This document shows, piece by piece, positions 31,886-39,709 of a DNA stretch of 64,000 bases. The notes below the pieces were generated by a model. It saw nothing but the letters and a program-made list of their open reading frames with translations. It did not search any database and was not told the origin of the DNA. The stretch is taken from the NCBI RefSeq assembly GCF_020103695.1, contig NZ_JAHXBF010000013.1:310001-374000 (forward strand). The letters run 5' to 3'. The position numbers and the translations under genes were made by a program. The stretch comes from Hyalangium versicolor (GTDB lineage: Bacteria; Myxococcota; Myxococcia; Myxococcales; Myxococcaceae). Each line of letters starts with the position of its first letter. Position 1 is the first letter of the stretch.

Positions 31886-34800
31886 CTACGGCCAGAAGTA
31901 GTGGCTGGCGCCCGGCTGTGTCTCCGCGTCCGTGCCCAGGTTGTTCAGGAGGAACTGGCGCGGATTGAAACGCCGCGGCGAGTTCGGCTCCCACTGCTTC
32001 ACCCACGGCGTCCACGTCAGCTCCAGCTTGCCACTGGCGGGCGCAACGGGCGCGGAAGAGGGCGCCAGGGTGCTCGGCAGCGGCAGGGAGTAGGAGACCG
32101 GGCCGGGCTGGATGGCCGCGTAGTAGTCCCAGTAGCGCCGGTGGCCCGTGATGCCGTGCATGGACCACATGAAGCCGGCGTTGGCCGGAGCGGTGAAGGT
32201 GAAGGCGTTGCCCGGAGCGGTGGGCGCCGGCTTCTGGCCCAGGAGCACGTACACGCCATTGGCGGTGGGCGAGGCGACAGCCAGATCATTGAGGCCATCC
32301 GCGTTGATGTCGAGCGCCACCAGGGCACGCGGGTCTCCCGGCACCGGTATCTTCGAGTGCTCGACGAAGGTGCCGTTGGAGGCTCCCTGGTAGAGGGTGA
32401 CGGTGCCCTCGCTGGAGTTGCTCACCGCGAGATCCAAGTGCGTGTCACCGGTGAACTCGGCCAGCGCAAGGCCCGCGGGCGACAGGGCGGCGATGTTCAC
32501 CGGCTGCGCGAACGTCCCCCCACCCGCGCCCAGCAGCAGGGCGACGGTGTTGTTGCCCGTGTTGGCCACCGCCATGTCCGGCAGGTTGTCGCCGTTGAGG
32601 CGGCCCACCACCACGGCGGCGGGCTGGGCGCCAGTGGTGACGCGCGTCGAGTTGCCGAACGGGCCCTGCGCGGTGCCATCGAGCGCGATGGAGAGTCCCT
32701 CGGTCACCAGCACCACGAGGTCCGGCGTGTTGTCGCCGTCCAGGTTGGTTACGAGCACCTGCGTGGGCGAGGTGCCGGCCAATGCCACCTGCACGCCCGC
32801 GCTGAAGGTGCCGTTGGCCGCACCGTTGAGGATGGACACGGTGTTGTCGCCCTGATTGGCGACGAGCAGATCCAGGGACCCATCTCCGTTCACGTCCGCC
32901 GCCGCGAGCCCCGATGGGCTGGTGCCCACAGGGTACGGGGTGGGCGCCTCGAAGCTGCGAGGCGTGCTGGAGCTGGCGAGCAGCACGTGGACGGAGTTCG
33001 TTGCCGGCTCGGTGATGGCCAGGTCCGGCTTGCCGTCCTTGTTGAAGTCACCGGCGACCACACTGTGGGGCTGGGTGATGTCGTTGCAGCAGTTCGTGTC
33101 CGTGACGACGCTGGTGAGGGAGGGAGTACCCCAGTACATGCCTATGGCGAAGCGCCCGGGGATGAGCAGATCCGGGAACGTGTCTCCGTCGAGGTCCGCG
33201 ACCGAGATGCGCGCCGCCCCGGAGTTGCTCGCCCGGGCGCGCGCGGTGCCTACGCCGCGTGGCCCCTGGGGGATGCACTCCGGTTGGCCCGGGGATACCC
33301 CGGTGGCGGGGGCGCTGAGCGGGAGGCTCAGGGTTCCAGCGCCGATGGTGGTGTAGAGGGAGTGGTCCTCGCAGACCCGCTCACTGGAGAGATAGCCGGT
33401 GATGCGCTGCTGCACGGGCGCGTTCGCCGCGACGAAGGCGACGCTGAACTGGTTGGTGAGCCCATCGTAGTTGGCGACTCCGCTGTTCACGTAGGGGAAG
33501 CCCGGCACGTCGCGCGTGGGATCGGCCTGGAAGTACAGTCCCTGGTTGTGCCAGCCCGCCGGGAGCTGGAAGCTGCCCGTGGCCTGTAGCAGCACCGCCG
33601 GTCCCGGTGGCAAGGCGATGTCCACCGTGGCATTCGCGGCCAGCCCGGCGTGCTGCAGCTCGGTGTAGTTCCAGAGGCTCTTCGGAAACTCCAGGGTGTA
33701 GTCGTTGCCGGACACCGTCATGAAGAAGGGCTCGCTGGGAGAGATGCCCGAGAGCGTGTACGTGCCATGGCCCTGCGCATCGAGGGTGGCCGTCGTGGTG
33801 CGGAAGAGGCCGTTCGCGGTGGCCAGGTTGATCACCGCCGTGCCATTGACGGGCCCTCCCGTCACCTGACCGCTGACGGAGTAGCCCGGGATCGGCGCCG
33901 CTGCGCCGCGCTCTGTCCAGGCCTGCCCGTCGTAGGTCCACAGGTCCCCGAGACGGGTTGTGGTGGAGGTGGCCGGATCGAGGGTGAGGCCGAGCCCCAG
34001 CACGAGCTCGTGCCGCTCCACATCGAAGTACATCACGTGGGCGTAGCGCGGCTGCGGGGTAGCTCCCGGCGGAATCACGGACTCCCAGGCGGTGGCGCCC
34101 TTGCGCAACCTCAGAAGGTCCCCGAAGGGAGTGCTGTCCAGAGTCCGTCCGCCAAAGGCATAGAGGGTCTCGGTGAAGGGATCGAACGCCATGGGGAAGT
34201 CGGAGCGCTCCGAGGGCAGCGAGGGCCTGACGGTCCAGTTGCCAGTGGAGGGATCGAAGGATTGGCACTCGGCGGTGACGACGGGAGTCCCTCGGCCGCC
34301 GCAGAACCACAGCTCCCCGGTGGCGGTCTGCGTGGTAGCGCCCATGAACGCGCGGTTGAAGGGTGCTGCGGGGAGCGCGGACCAGGTATGGGTGGCGGGC
34401 TCGTAGCGCCACACCTCGTTGCTGAAGAAGGGGATGCGGTAGCCACCCACCAGGTAGATGGAGTTGCCGCTGGCATCGCGCACCAGGGCTGGAGAGCGGC
34501 GAGGCGCGGGCTTGCTGCTGGCCGGGGTGACGGGCGCCCAGGTGTTGGTGGCCAGATCGAACTCCCAGGTGTCACCCAGCGCGTCACCCGTGTCGATGCA
34601 GTTGCGGCCGCCGAAGAGGACCGCCTTGCCGCCAGCCACGGCCATGGCTGCATCGTAGCGAGGCGAGGGCGAGGTGCTCTGGCCTGCTGGCACGCGCAGG
34701 GTGAAGCGCTTCTGCGCCACATCCACCGCCTCCACCGTGTCGTTGAAGCATTGGGTGTAGAAGAGGGAGTTGCTCATTGACGAGTCGTAGCCGCCGTACA

Positions 34801-35824
34801 GGAGGAAGCGCCGAGAGCTGGGATCGTAGGCGCCGCTGCTGTACACGCGCGCGCCCAGCACGGTGTTGGGGAACAGGTACACGGTGACGAGCGAGGCGTT
34901 GATGCCGGCATAGGTGGTGTTCGTCAGCTCCTTGCCATTGGCGGTGATGTCCACGGTGTCCGTGGTGCCGTTGAGGCCCAGGCCGGTGAAGACGGCCTTG
35001 CCCGTGTCGTCGGTGAGGGCTTCCTTGGCGGGGGAGTACTCCTGGCCGTTCTTGCGTACGCGCACCCCCACGTTGGCCTGGGGCACCCGGCCCGAGACGG
35101 CGAAGACGGTCAGCGTGTCGGTGATGCGGCTGCCCGCGGGCGCCAGTCCCACGACGCCGCCCAGGCTCACCGGCTGGGGCTTCACGACCTGCAGGGCGTA
35201 GGTCTGGCTGGCGGACCGGCTGCCCGCATCCGTCACGGTGACGGTGATGGAGTACGTGCCCTCAGAGCCCGGCGCAGGGGTTCCGGTCAGCACACCGGAG
35301 CTCGCGTCCAGGCTCAGGCCTTGGGGCAGGCCCGTGGCGGAGAAGGTGAGCGCCCCCTGGCCGAGCTGCGCCTGGAGGCTCTCGGGGGCGGACTCCGAGC
35401 GCCGATAGTCCACGCCCTCGGTGGCGAGGGTGAGCTCCGCGGAGGCGAGCTGCGGCAGTTGGTAGGTGGTGAGCTCGAAGTCCTTGGTGCCCGTCTTCCC
35501 GTCCGCATCCGTCACGGTGACGGTGAAGGTGCTCTTCGTGCCCTGGGTGATGCCCTCGTTCACCTTGGGTCCGAGGGTGCCATCGGTTGAAAGTGTCAGG
35601 CCTACGGGCAGTAGGCCGGAGGTGACACTGAATGTGAGGGGCGCCTTGCCTCCCTTGGCCTCGAGCGGGGTGGAGTAGGGCTGGCCGGCATAGGCCCCCG
35701 GCAGTGGCGAGGCGCTGGTGATCTCGGGGGTCTCGGTTTCAGGCGGCGGCTGGGGATCGTCCTTGCAGGCGCTGAGGATGAGCACGGTGCTCAGCAGCCC
35801 CATGAGAAGGGCGAATGAACGCAT
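31886..35824 (-). CDS. large Kelch/FG-GAP repeat surface lipoprotein
   Basis: Protein of 1312 residues. The lipobox LSAC follows a 19-residue signal peptide; ATG 35824 has GGAG 9 bases upstream. Two Ig-like putative-Ig (cadherin-like) domains come first (about 40-240; SVTSGLLPVGLTLS, SATGLPQGLSLD), then a carboxypeptidase-regulatory-like segment, Kelch repeats (about 330-660; LLYGGYDSS, AVLFGGRNC, YLVGGYRIPF, YAFGGRTLD) forming a beta-propeller, and FG-GAP/VCBS repeats with Ca-binding DxDGDxxPD motifs (about 900-1220; DLDGDTFPDLL, DFNKDGKPDLA, DVNGDGSLDLL). The C-terminal 90 residues are unassigned. Two propellers on a lipid anchor suggest an outer-surface binding or adhesion role. Confidence 0.88.
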   Translation of the reverse strand: MRSFALLMGLLSTVLILSACKDDPQPPPETETPEITSASPLPGAYAGQPYSTPLEAKGGKAPLTFSVTSGLLPVGLTLSTDGTLGPKVNEGITQGTKSTFTVTVTDADGKTGTKDFELTTYQLPQLASAELTLATEGVDYRRSESAPESLQAQLGQGALTFSATGLPQGLSLDASSGVLTGTPAPGSEGTYSITVTVTDAGSRSASQTYALQVVKPQPVSLGGVVGLAPAGSRITDTLTVFAVSGRVPQANVGVRVRKNGQEYSPAKEALTDDTGKAVFTGLGLNGTTDTVDITANGKELTNTTYAGINASLVTVYLFPNTVLGARVYSSGAYDPSSRRFLLYGGYDSSMSNSLFYTQCFNDTVEAVDVAQKRFTLRVPAGQSTSPSPRYDAAMAVAGGKAVLFGGRNCIDTGDALGDTWEFDLATNTWAPVTPASSKPAPRRSPALVRDASGNSIYLVGGYRIPFFSNEVWRYEPATHTWSALPAAPFNRAFMGATTQTATGELWFCGGRGTPVVTAECQSFDPSTGNWTVRPSLPSERSDFPMAFDPFTETLYAFGGRTLDSTPFGDLLRLRKGATAWESVIPPGATPQPRYAHVMYFDVERHELVLGLGLTLDPATSTTTRLGDLWTYDGQAWTERGAAAPIPGYSVSGQVTGGPVNGTAVINLATANGLFRTTTATLDAQGHGTYTLSGISPSEPFFMTVSGNDYTLEFPKSLWNYTELQHAGLAANATVDIALPPGPAVLLQATGSFQLPAGWHNQGLYFQADPTRDVPGFPYVNSGVANYDGLTNQFSVAFVAANAPVQQRITGYLSSERVCEDHSLYTTIGAGTLSLPLSAPATGVSPGQPECIPQGPRGVGTARARASNSGAARISVADLDGDTFPDLLIPGRFAIGMYWGTPSLTSVVTDTNCCNDITQPHSVVAGDFNKDGKPDLAITEPATNSVHVLLASSSTPRSFEAPTPYPVGTSPSGLAAADVNGDGSLDLLVANQGDNTVSILNGAANGTFSAGVQVALAGTSPTQVLVTNLDGDNTPDLVVLVTEGLSIALDGTAQGPFGNSTRVTTGAQPAAVVVGRLNGDNLPDMAVANTGNNTVALLLGAGGGTFAQPVNIAALSPAGLALAEFTGDTHLDLAVSNSSEGTVTLYQGASNGTFVEHSKIPVPGDPRALVALDINADGLNDLAVASPTANGVYVLLGQKPAPTAPGNAFTFTAPANAGFMWSMHGITGHRRYWDYYAAIQPGPVSYSLPLPSTLAPSSAPVAPASGKLELTWTPWVKQWEPNSPRRFNPRQFLLNNLGTDAETQPGASHYFWP

Positions 35825-36183
35825 GATGAAGAACTCCAGAAGTGAGGGAAGGGCGGCCCTTCTAGACCGCCGGCGCACTTGCTCACAAATCACTCGCAAG
35901 GCGTCTCGATTTCACTGCTCCGCGCTCCAGAGCGGGCGCCAGGCGGTTGCAGGAGCACGCCACCGCCCCATTCCAAGCCCGCGGTCCGGTGGTGCCGACA
36001 GTCACCAGTCGAAGAAGCCAGTCACCAGTCCGAGCACTGGGGGAGAAGGGCTCTGCGAAGGAGTTCCCCTCTGAAACGGTGCTCCTCGAGGACTCGTCGG
36101 AGGCTGGCACACCTTCTGCTTAGGAGTAGTCGCAAGTCAGCGATACCCCTTCCAAAACCTCTTTGGCCTCTCTGGAGTCTGCC
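35825..36183. promoter_or_regulatory. divergent intergenic region with a 12-bp direct repeat
   Basis: This 359-bp gap separates two divergent genes. CAGTCACCAGTC occurs at 35999-36010 and again at 36019-36030, a 20-bp spacing (about two helical turns), as expected for tandem binding of an activator. No clear promoter boxes were recognised. GGAG at 36174-36177 is the ribosome site for the gene at 36184. Confidence 0.4.
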
Positions 36184-37245
36184 ATGCGTATCGGTCCTTC
36201 TACCCCCGCCCCCGCTCCGGCCGCTTCCACTCCTCCCGCCAGCGCGGGCTCCCCTACCTCGGACAAGGGGAACTTCATCGACAAGAACCAGCCGAAGAAC
36301 CAGACCGGCAAGCAGTGGGGCGATGACATCTTCCTGGATGATCGCAAGGGGCCGAAGGCTCAGAGCAGCGCCGACCGGAAGGACAACCGGTTTGTCTCGG
36401 ACACCAACATCAACTCGAACCAGGTGGATGGCAACGAGAGTTCCCGCTATGTCGAGTGGGAGCAGGACGTGGCCGAGTTCCAGACCGGCACGGGCTTCAC
36501 CCAGGACGGCACGGGCGCCCAGTTCGAGGCGAGCGCGCTGGAGGCTCAGGGTGATGCGTCTTACATGGTCAACCCGCTCACGGGCGTGAAGGGTCAGGCC
36601 GGCGCCGAGGCCAACCTGGCGAGCGTGCGTGGCGATGCGGGCTTCGGCAAGGACCTGGGTGAGCTCGGCCTGGATCAGGTCGAGGGGAAGATCTACGGCG
36701 GCGTGCACGGCGAGGCGCTGGTGGGCGCCAACGCGGACGCCAAGGGCAAGATCGCCTACGACTTCAAGAATGGCGACGTGGGCGTGGAAGGGAGCGCGGG
36801 CGCGCTGGTGGGCGCCGAGGCGAGCGCCACGGCTCGCGGTGAGCTGGGGCCCGTGCAGGGCAAGGTGACCGGTGGCGTCATCGCCGGCGTGGGCGGCGCG
36901 ATCGGCGGGAAGCTGGCGTTCGAGGATGGCAAGCTGACCATCGGCGCCAAGGCGAAGGGCGCGCTGGGTGTGGGCCTGGGCGTGGAGTTCGGCACCACCA
37001 TCGACTTCGGCAAGGCCGCCAAGACGGTCGAAAACATCGTGGGCAAGGAGAACGTCGACAAGGCGAAGGAGACCGTGAACAAGGCCACCGAGGGCGTCAA
37101 GGAGACGGTCACCCAGGCGACCGAGGGCGTGAAGGACGTGGCCAAGGACGCCGCCGACACCGCCAAGGATGTGGCCAAGGACGTGGGCAACGGCGTCAAG
37201 GACGCGGCCAACAGCGTGAAGGACTTCTTCGGCGGCCTCTTCTAG
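36184..37245 (+). CDS. Ala/Gly-rich protein with amphipathic helical repeats, unknown function
   Basis: Protein of 353 residues with no signal peptide or membrane helix. An N-terminal Pro/Ala/Ser-rich tail and a charged region (about 25-85) precede a run of Gly/Ala-rich, repeated beta-like units (about 115-290; VRGDAGFGKDLG, GGVHGEALVGANADAKG, GVEGSAGALVGAEASATARG, GGVIAGVGGAIGGKLAFEDGKLTIG), also seen in scaffold regions of some polymorphic toxins. The last 65 residues repeat an 11-residue LEA-like amphipathic motif (ATEGVKETV, ATEGVKDVA, DTAKDVAKDV, DAANSVKDFFGGLF). ATG 36184 follows GGAG. It is monocistronic and divergent from the Kelch lipoprotein. I do not recognise a family. Confidence 0.7.
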   Translation: MRIGPSTPAPAPAASTPPASAGSPTSDKGNFIDKNQPKNQTGKQWGDDIFLDDRKGPKAQSSADRKDNRFVSDTNINSNQVDGNESSRYVEWEQDVAEFQTGTGFTQDGTGAQFEASALEAQGDASYMVNPLTGVKGQAGAEANLASVRGDAGFGKDLGELGLDQVEGKIYGGVHGEALVGANADAKGKIAYDFKNGDVGVEGSAGALVGAEASATARGELGPVQGKVTGGVIAGVGGAIGGKLAFEDGKLTIGAKAKGALGVGLGVEFGTTIDFGKAAKTVENIVGKENVDKAKETVNKATEGVKETVTQATEGVKDVAKDAADTAKDVAKDVGNGVKDAANSVKDFFGGLF

Positions 37246-37248
37246 CGC

Positions 37249-38277
37249 TCAGCCCCGCCGGGCTTCGATGAGGCTGACCATTCCGGACTGGGCCGGGGTG
37301 ATGCGCTCGAACTGCCAGCCTGTGCCCTCGAGCAACACCTGGAACTCATGGGCCGTGCGTTCGCGGCCATCCGCCATGACGAGCATGTTGAGATCCATCA
37401 GCGGCATGGTGGAGTTCAGCCCCTCGTCTGACATCACTCGCTCCACCAGGATGAGCCGGGCTCCTTGCGGAGCCCCCTGGTGGATGTGGCGGAGGATCGT
37501 GGTGGCGGGGGCATCATCCCAGTCATGGATGATGTGCTTGACCAGATAGGCCTCGGCCGCGGGGATGACAGGCTCGAAGAAGCTGCCCCCCACCAGTTTG
37601 ATCCTGTTGGCGAGCCCCACGGACTCGATGCGGGCGCGGGCGCCCTCGATGACGGGCGGCAGATCAAAGAGGATGCCTTGGCAGGAAGGATGCGCGCGGA
37701 GCACGGCCTCCAACAGCACGCCCTGGCTGCCACCCACATCGGCCACGCGGCCGTAGCCGGAGAAGTCATGGAGACGCGGCACCTCGCTGGCAATGCGCTG
37801 GGTGAGGGCGCCCATGGTCTTGGCGAAGAGCGTGCCCTCTTCTGGATGGCTGGCGAAGTACTCCCAGATGTCGGTGCCCAGCGCGGCCCGAGTCGTGGAG
37901 TGGTTGGTGCGAATCGCCTCGGCGAGCTGGCCCCAGGGCAGCCAGTGGGAGCGATCGCACAAGCCGAGCGCCATCTCTCGCATGGAGCCTGGGACGTCCG
38001 AGCGAAGGAGCTGCCCCATGGGCGTCAGCGCGAACGTGCGGGGTGCCATCTCCTGCATGAGGCCCACGGAGGCGGCTCCACGCAGCAGGCGGTACAAGCC
38101 TTCGGCGTGGGCCTTCACCTCGGGCGCGACCTCATCGCTCGTGCGGGGCCCGCTGGCGAACCGGTCCGCCACGCCCAGGCGGGCGATAGCGTGGATGATC
38201 TGGGAGATCCAGAAGCCTCGGATATGCCCGATGAGCTGGTCTCCTGGGGAGAGTGACGGCGCGGAGGAGTCGTTCAT
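37249..38277 (-). CDS. SAM-dependent O-methyltransferase (acetylserotonin OMT-like)
   Basis: Protein of 342 residues of the plant-like class II O-methyltransferase family. An N-terminal winged-helix dimerisation domain (about 10-95; IHAIARLGVADRFA, GLYRLLRGAASVG) precedes a Rossmann domain with DVGGSQG (SAM-binding motif I), the acidic region after ILFDLPPVI, and catalytic His in KHIIHDWDD. Substrates are usually hydroxylated aromatics or polyketides. ATG 38277 is chosen as the last Met before conserved sequence. It converges on the Ala/Gly-rich gene with only 3 bases between stops. No other secondary-metabolism gene is visible nearby. Confidence 0.9.
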   Translation of the reverse strand: MNDSSAPSLSPGDQLIGHIRGFWISQIIHAIARLGVADRFASGPRTSDEVAPEVKAHAEGLYRLLRGAASVGLMQEMAPRTFALTPMGQLLRSDVPGSMREMALGLCDRSHWLPWGQLAEAIRTNHSTTRAALGTDIWEYFASHPEEGTLFAKTMGALTQRIASEVPRLHDFSGYGRVADVGGSQGVLLEAVLRAHPSCQGILFDLPPVIEGARARIESVGLANRIKLVGGSFFEPVIPAAEAYLVKHIIHDWDDAPATTILRHIHQGAPQGARLILVERVMSDEGLNSTMPLMDLNMLVMADGRERTAHEFQVLLEGTGWQFERITPAQSGMVSLIEARRG

Positions 38278-38430
38278 GCGTCGAGATGTAACAAGGATCG
38301 CGGCAGGGTTCGCGGCGACCCCTGTAGAGCTGTGATGTAATTCACAGCATTCCTGCCCGCTCGATGTCATGTTCTTGGGGCAGACCGGGTCGGATTTTTC
38401 GATGCCTGGTTTGTCTCAGGGGGATGCAAC

Positions 38431-39681
38431 ATGATTGGCATGAGCCGTGACTGGTTGGATCTGGCAGGGAAGTTGATTCGCGAAGGGGTGAAGATTGGCG
38501 CCAGCGATGGCCCGCTGCTCCCTCCGCAAGAACTCATCTCGAGGGTCCGGGAGCGCTACACGCAGTTCCTCGTGAAGGGAAACGCGGAGAACCCCTTCGT
38601 GCTCGAGCTGAGAGATGGCAGCAGGCACGTCATCGGCGCGGGCGAGCCGTCTTTCACCCTCCGCATCGTCACCCAGGCGGGCCTGCAGGCCATCAGCTCT
38701 TTCGATGAGCTGGCGTTCGCGGAAGCCTACATGAACGGTGACATCGACATCGCCGGGCACATGCTCTCGGTGTTCCGCTGCAGGGGGATGCTCTCGGACC
38801 TCCACCCGCTGCGCTACCTCAAGGCGACGTACCTCGAGCCCTGGATCGGCGGCCAGGTCGACAGCGACAAGCGATGGATCAAGAGCCACTACGACATCGA
38901 TCCGGAGTTCTTCCTGCTCTGGCTGGACAAGAAGATCCGGGGCTACTCCCACGCTTTCTTCGAGGACGAGTCGGAGCCGCTCGAGGTCGCCATGGAGCGC
39001 AAGTTCCGTTACGCCATGGACGTGACGGGCATGAAGCCGGGCTGGCGAGTGCTCGACATCGGTGGCGGGTGGGGCTCGTTCCTCGAGTACGGGGGCTCGC
39101 GGGGGATTCAGGTGACGTCGCTCACCATCTCCGCCGAGTCCGAGAAGTTCATGAACGAGCTGATCCGCACCAAGGGGTTGCCGGGCCGCGCCATCCGTGA
39201 GCACCTGCTCGAGTACAAGACGACCGAGCGCTATGACGCCATCGTCAACTTCGGAGTGAGTGAGCACCTGCCGGATTACCCCAGCACGGTGGCTCAATAC
39301 GAGAGGTTGCTGAAGCCGGGCCGCCGTCTCTACCTCGATGCCTACTCGGGTGAGCGGCATGCCATGCCCTCCTTCGTGACGCGCTGGGTCTACGAGGGCA
39401 ATACCTCGCCGCTGGCACTGCCGCTCTACATGGAGGCGCTGCGCCACACGCCTTTCGAGGTGGTGCTGCTCCAGAACGACCGCAACAACTACTACCTCAC
39501 GTGCCGCAAGTGGGCTGAGAGGCTGGAAGAGGCGCGGGAGACCATCGTGTCGCGCTGGGGCGAGTTCCTGTACAGGCGCTTCCACCTGTACCTGTGGGCG
39601 TCGGCCTACGCCTTCCTCGCCAACACGCTGAGCGCGCACCACATGGTGCTGGAGCTCCCGGAGCGGCAGCGCACCGCGTGA
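38431..39681 (+). CDS. cyclopropane-fatty-acyl synthase-like methyltransferase, divergent
   Basis: Protein of 416 residues with the cyclopropane fatty acid synthase layout: an N-terminal helical lipid-binding part, HYDIDPEFFLLWLD (about 151-164) and SAM motif LDIGGGWGSF (about 203-212), then VSEHLPDYP. Residues that hold bicarbonate in E. coli Cfa differ: the Cys of YSCAY is His here (YSHAFFED), and the HT(I/V) segment is replaced by DAYSGE, while the EH of SEHLP is kept. So the methyl transfer may give a product other than a cyclopropane ring (inference). ATG 38431 is followed by a second Met three codons later. A cytoplasmic enzyme acting on membrane lipids is expected. Confidence 0.8.
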   Translation: MIGMSRDWLDLAGKLIREGVKIGASDGPLLPPQELISRVRERYTQFLVKGNAENPFVLELRDGSRHVIGAGEPSFTLRIVTQAGLQAISSFDELAFAEAYMNGDIDIAGHMLSVFRCRGMLSDLHPLRYLKATYLEPWIGGQVDSDKRWIKSHYDIDPEFFLLWLDKKIRGYSHAFFEDESEPLEVAMERKFRYAMDVTGMKPGWRVLDIGGGWGSFLEYGGSRGIQVTSLTISAESEKFMNELIRTKGLPGRAIREHLLEYKTTERYDAIVNFGVSEHLPDYPSTVAQYERLLKPGRRLYLDAYSGERHAMPSFVTRWVYEGNTSPLALPLYMEALRHTPFEVVLLQNDRNNYYLTCRKWAERLEEARETIVSRWGEFLYRRFHLYLWASAYAFLANTLSAHHMVLELPERQRTA

Positions 39682-39709
39682 TTCACACCTGGGAGCCGAT
39701 CGGAGTGGC

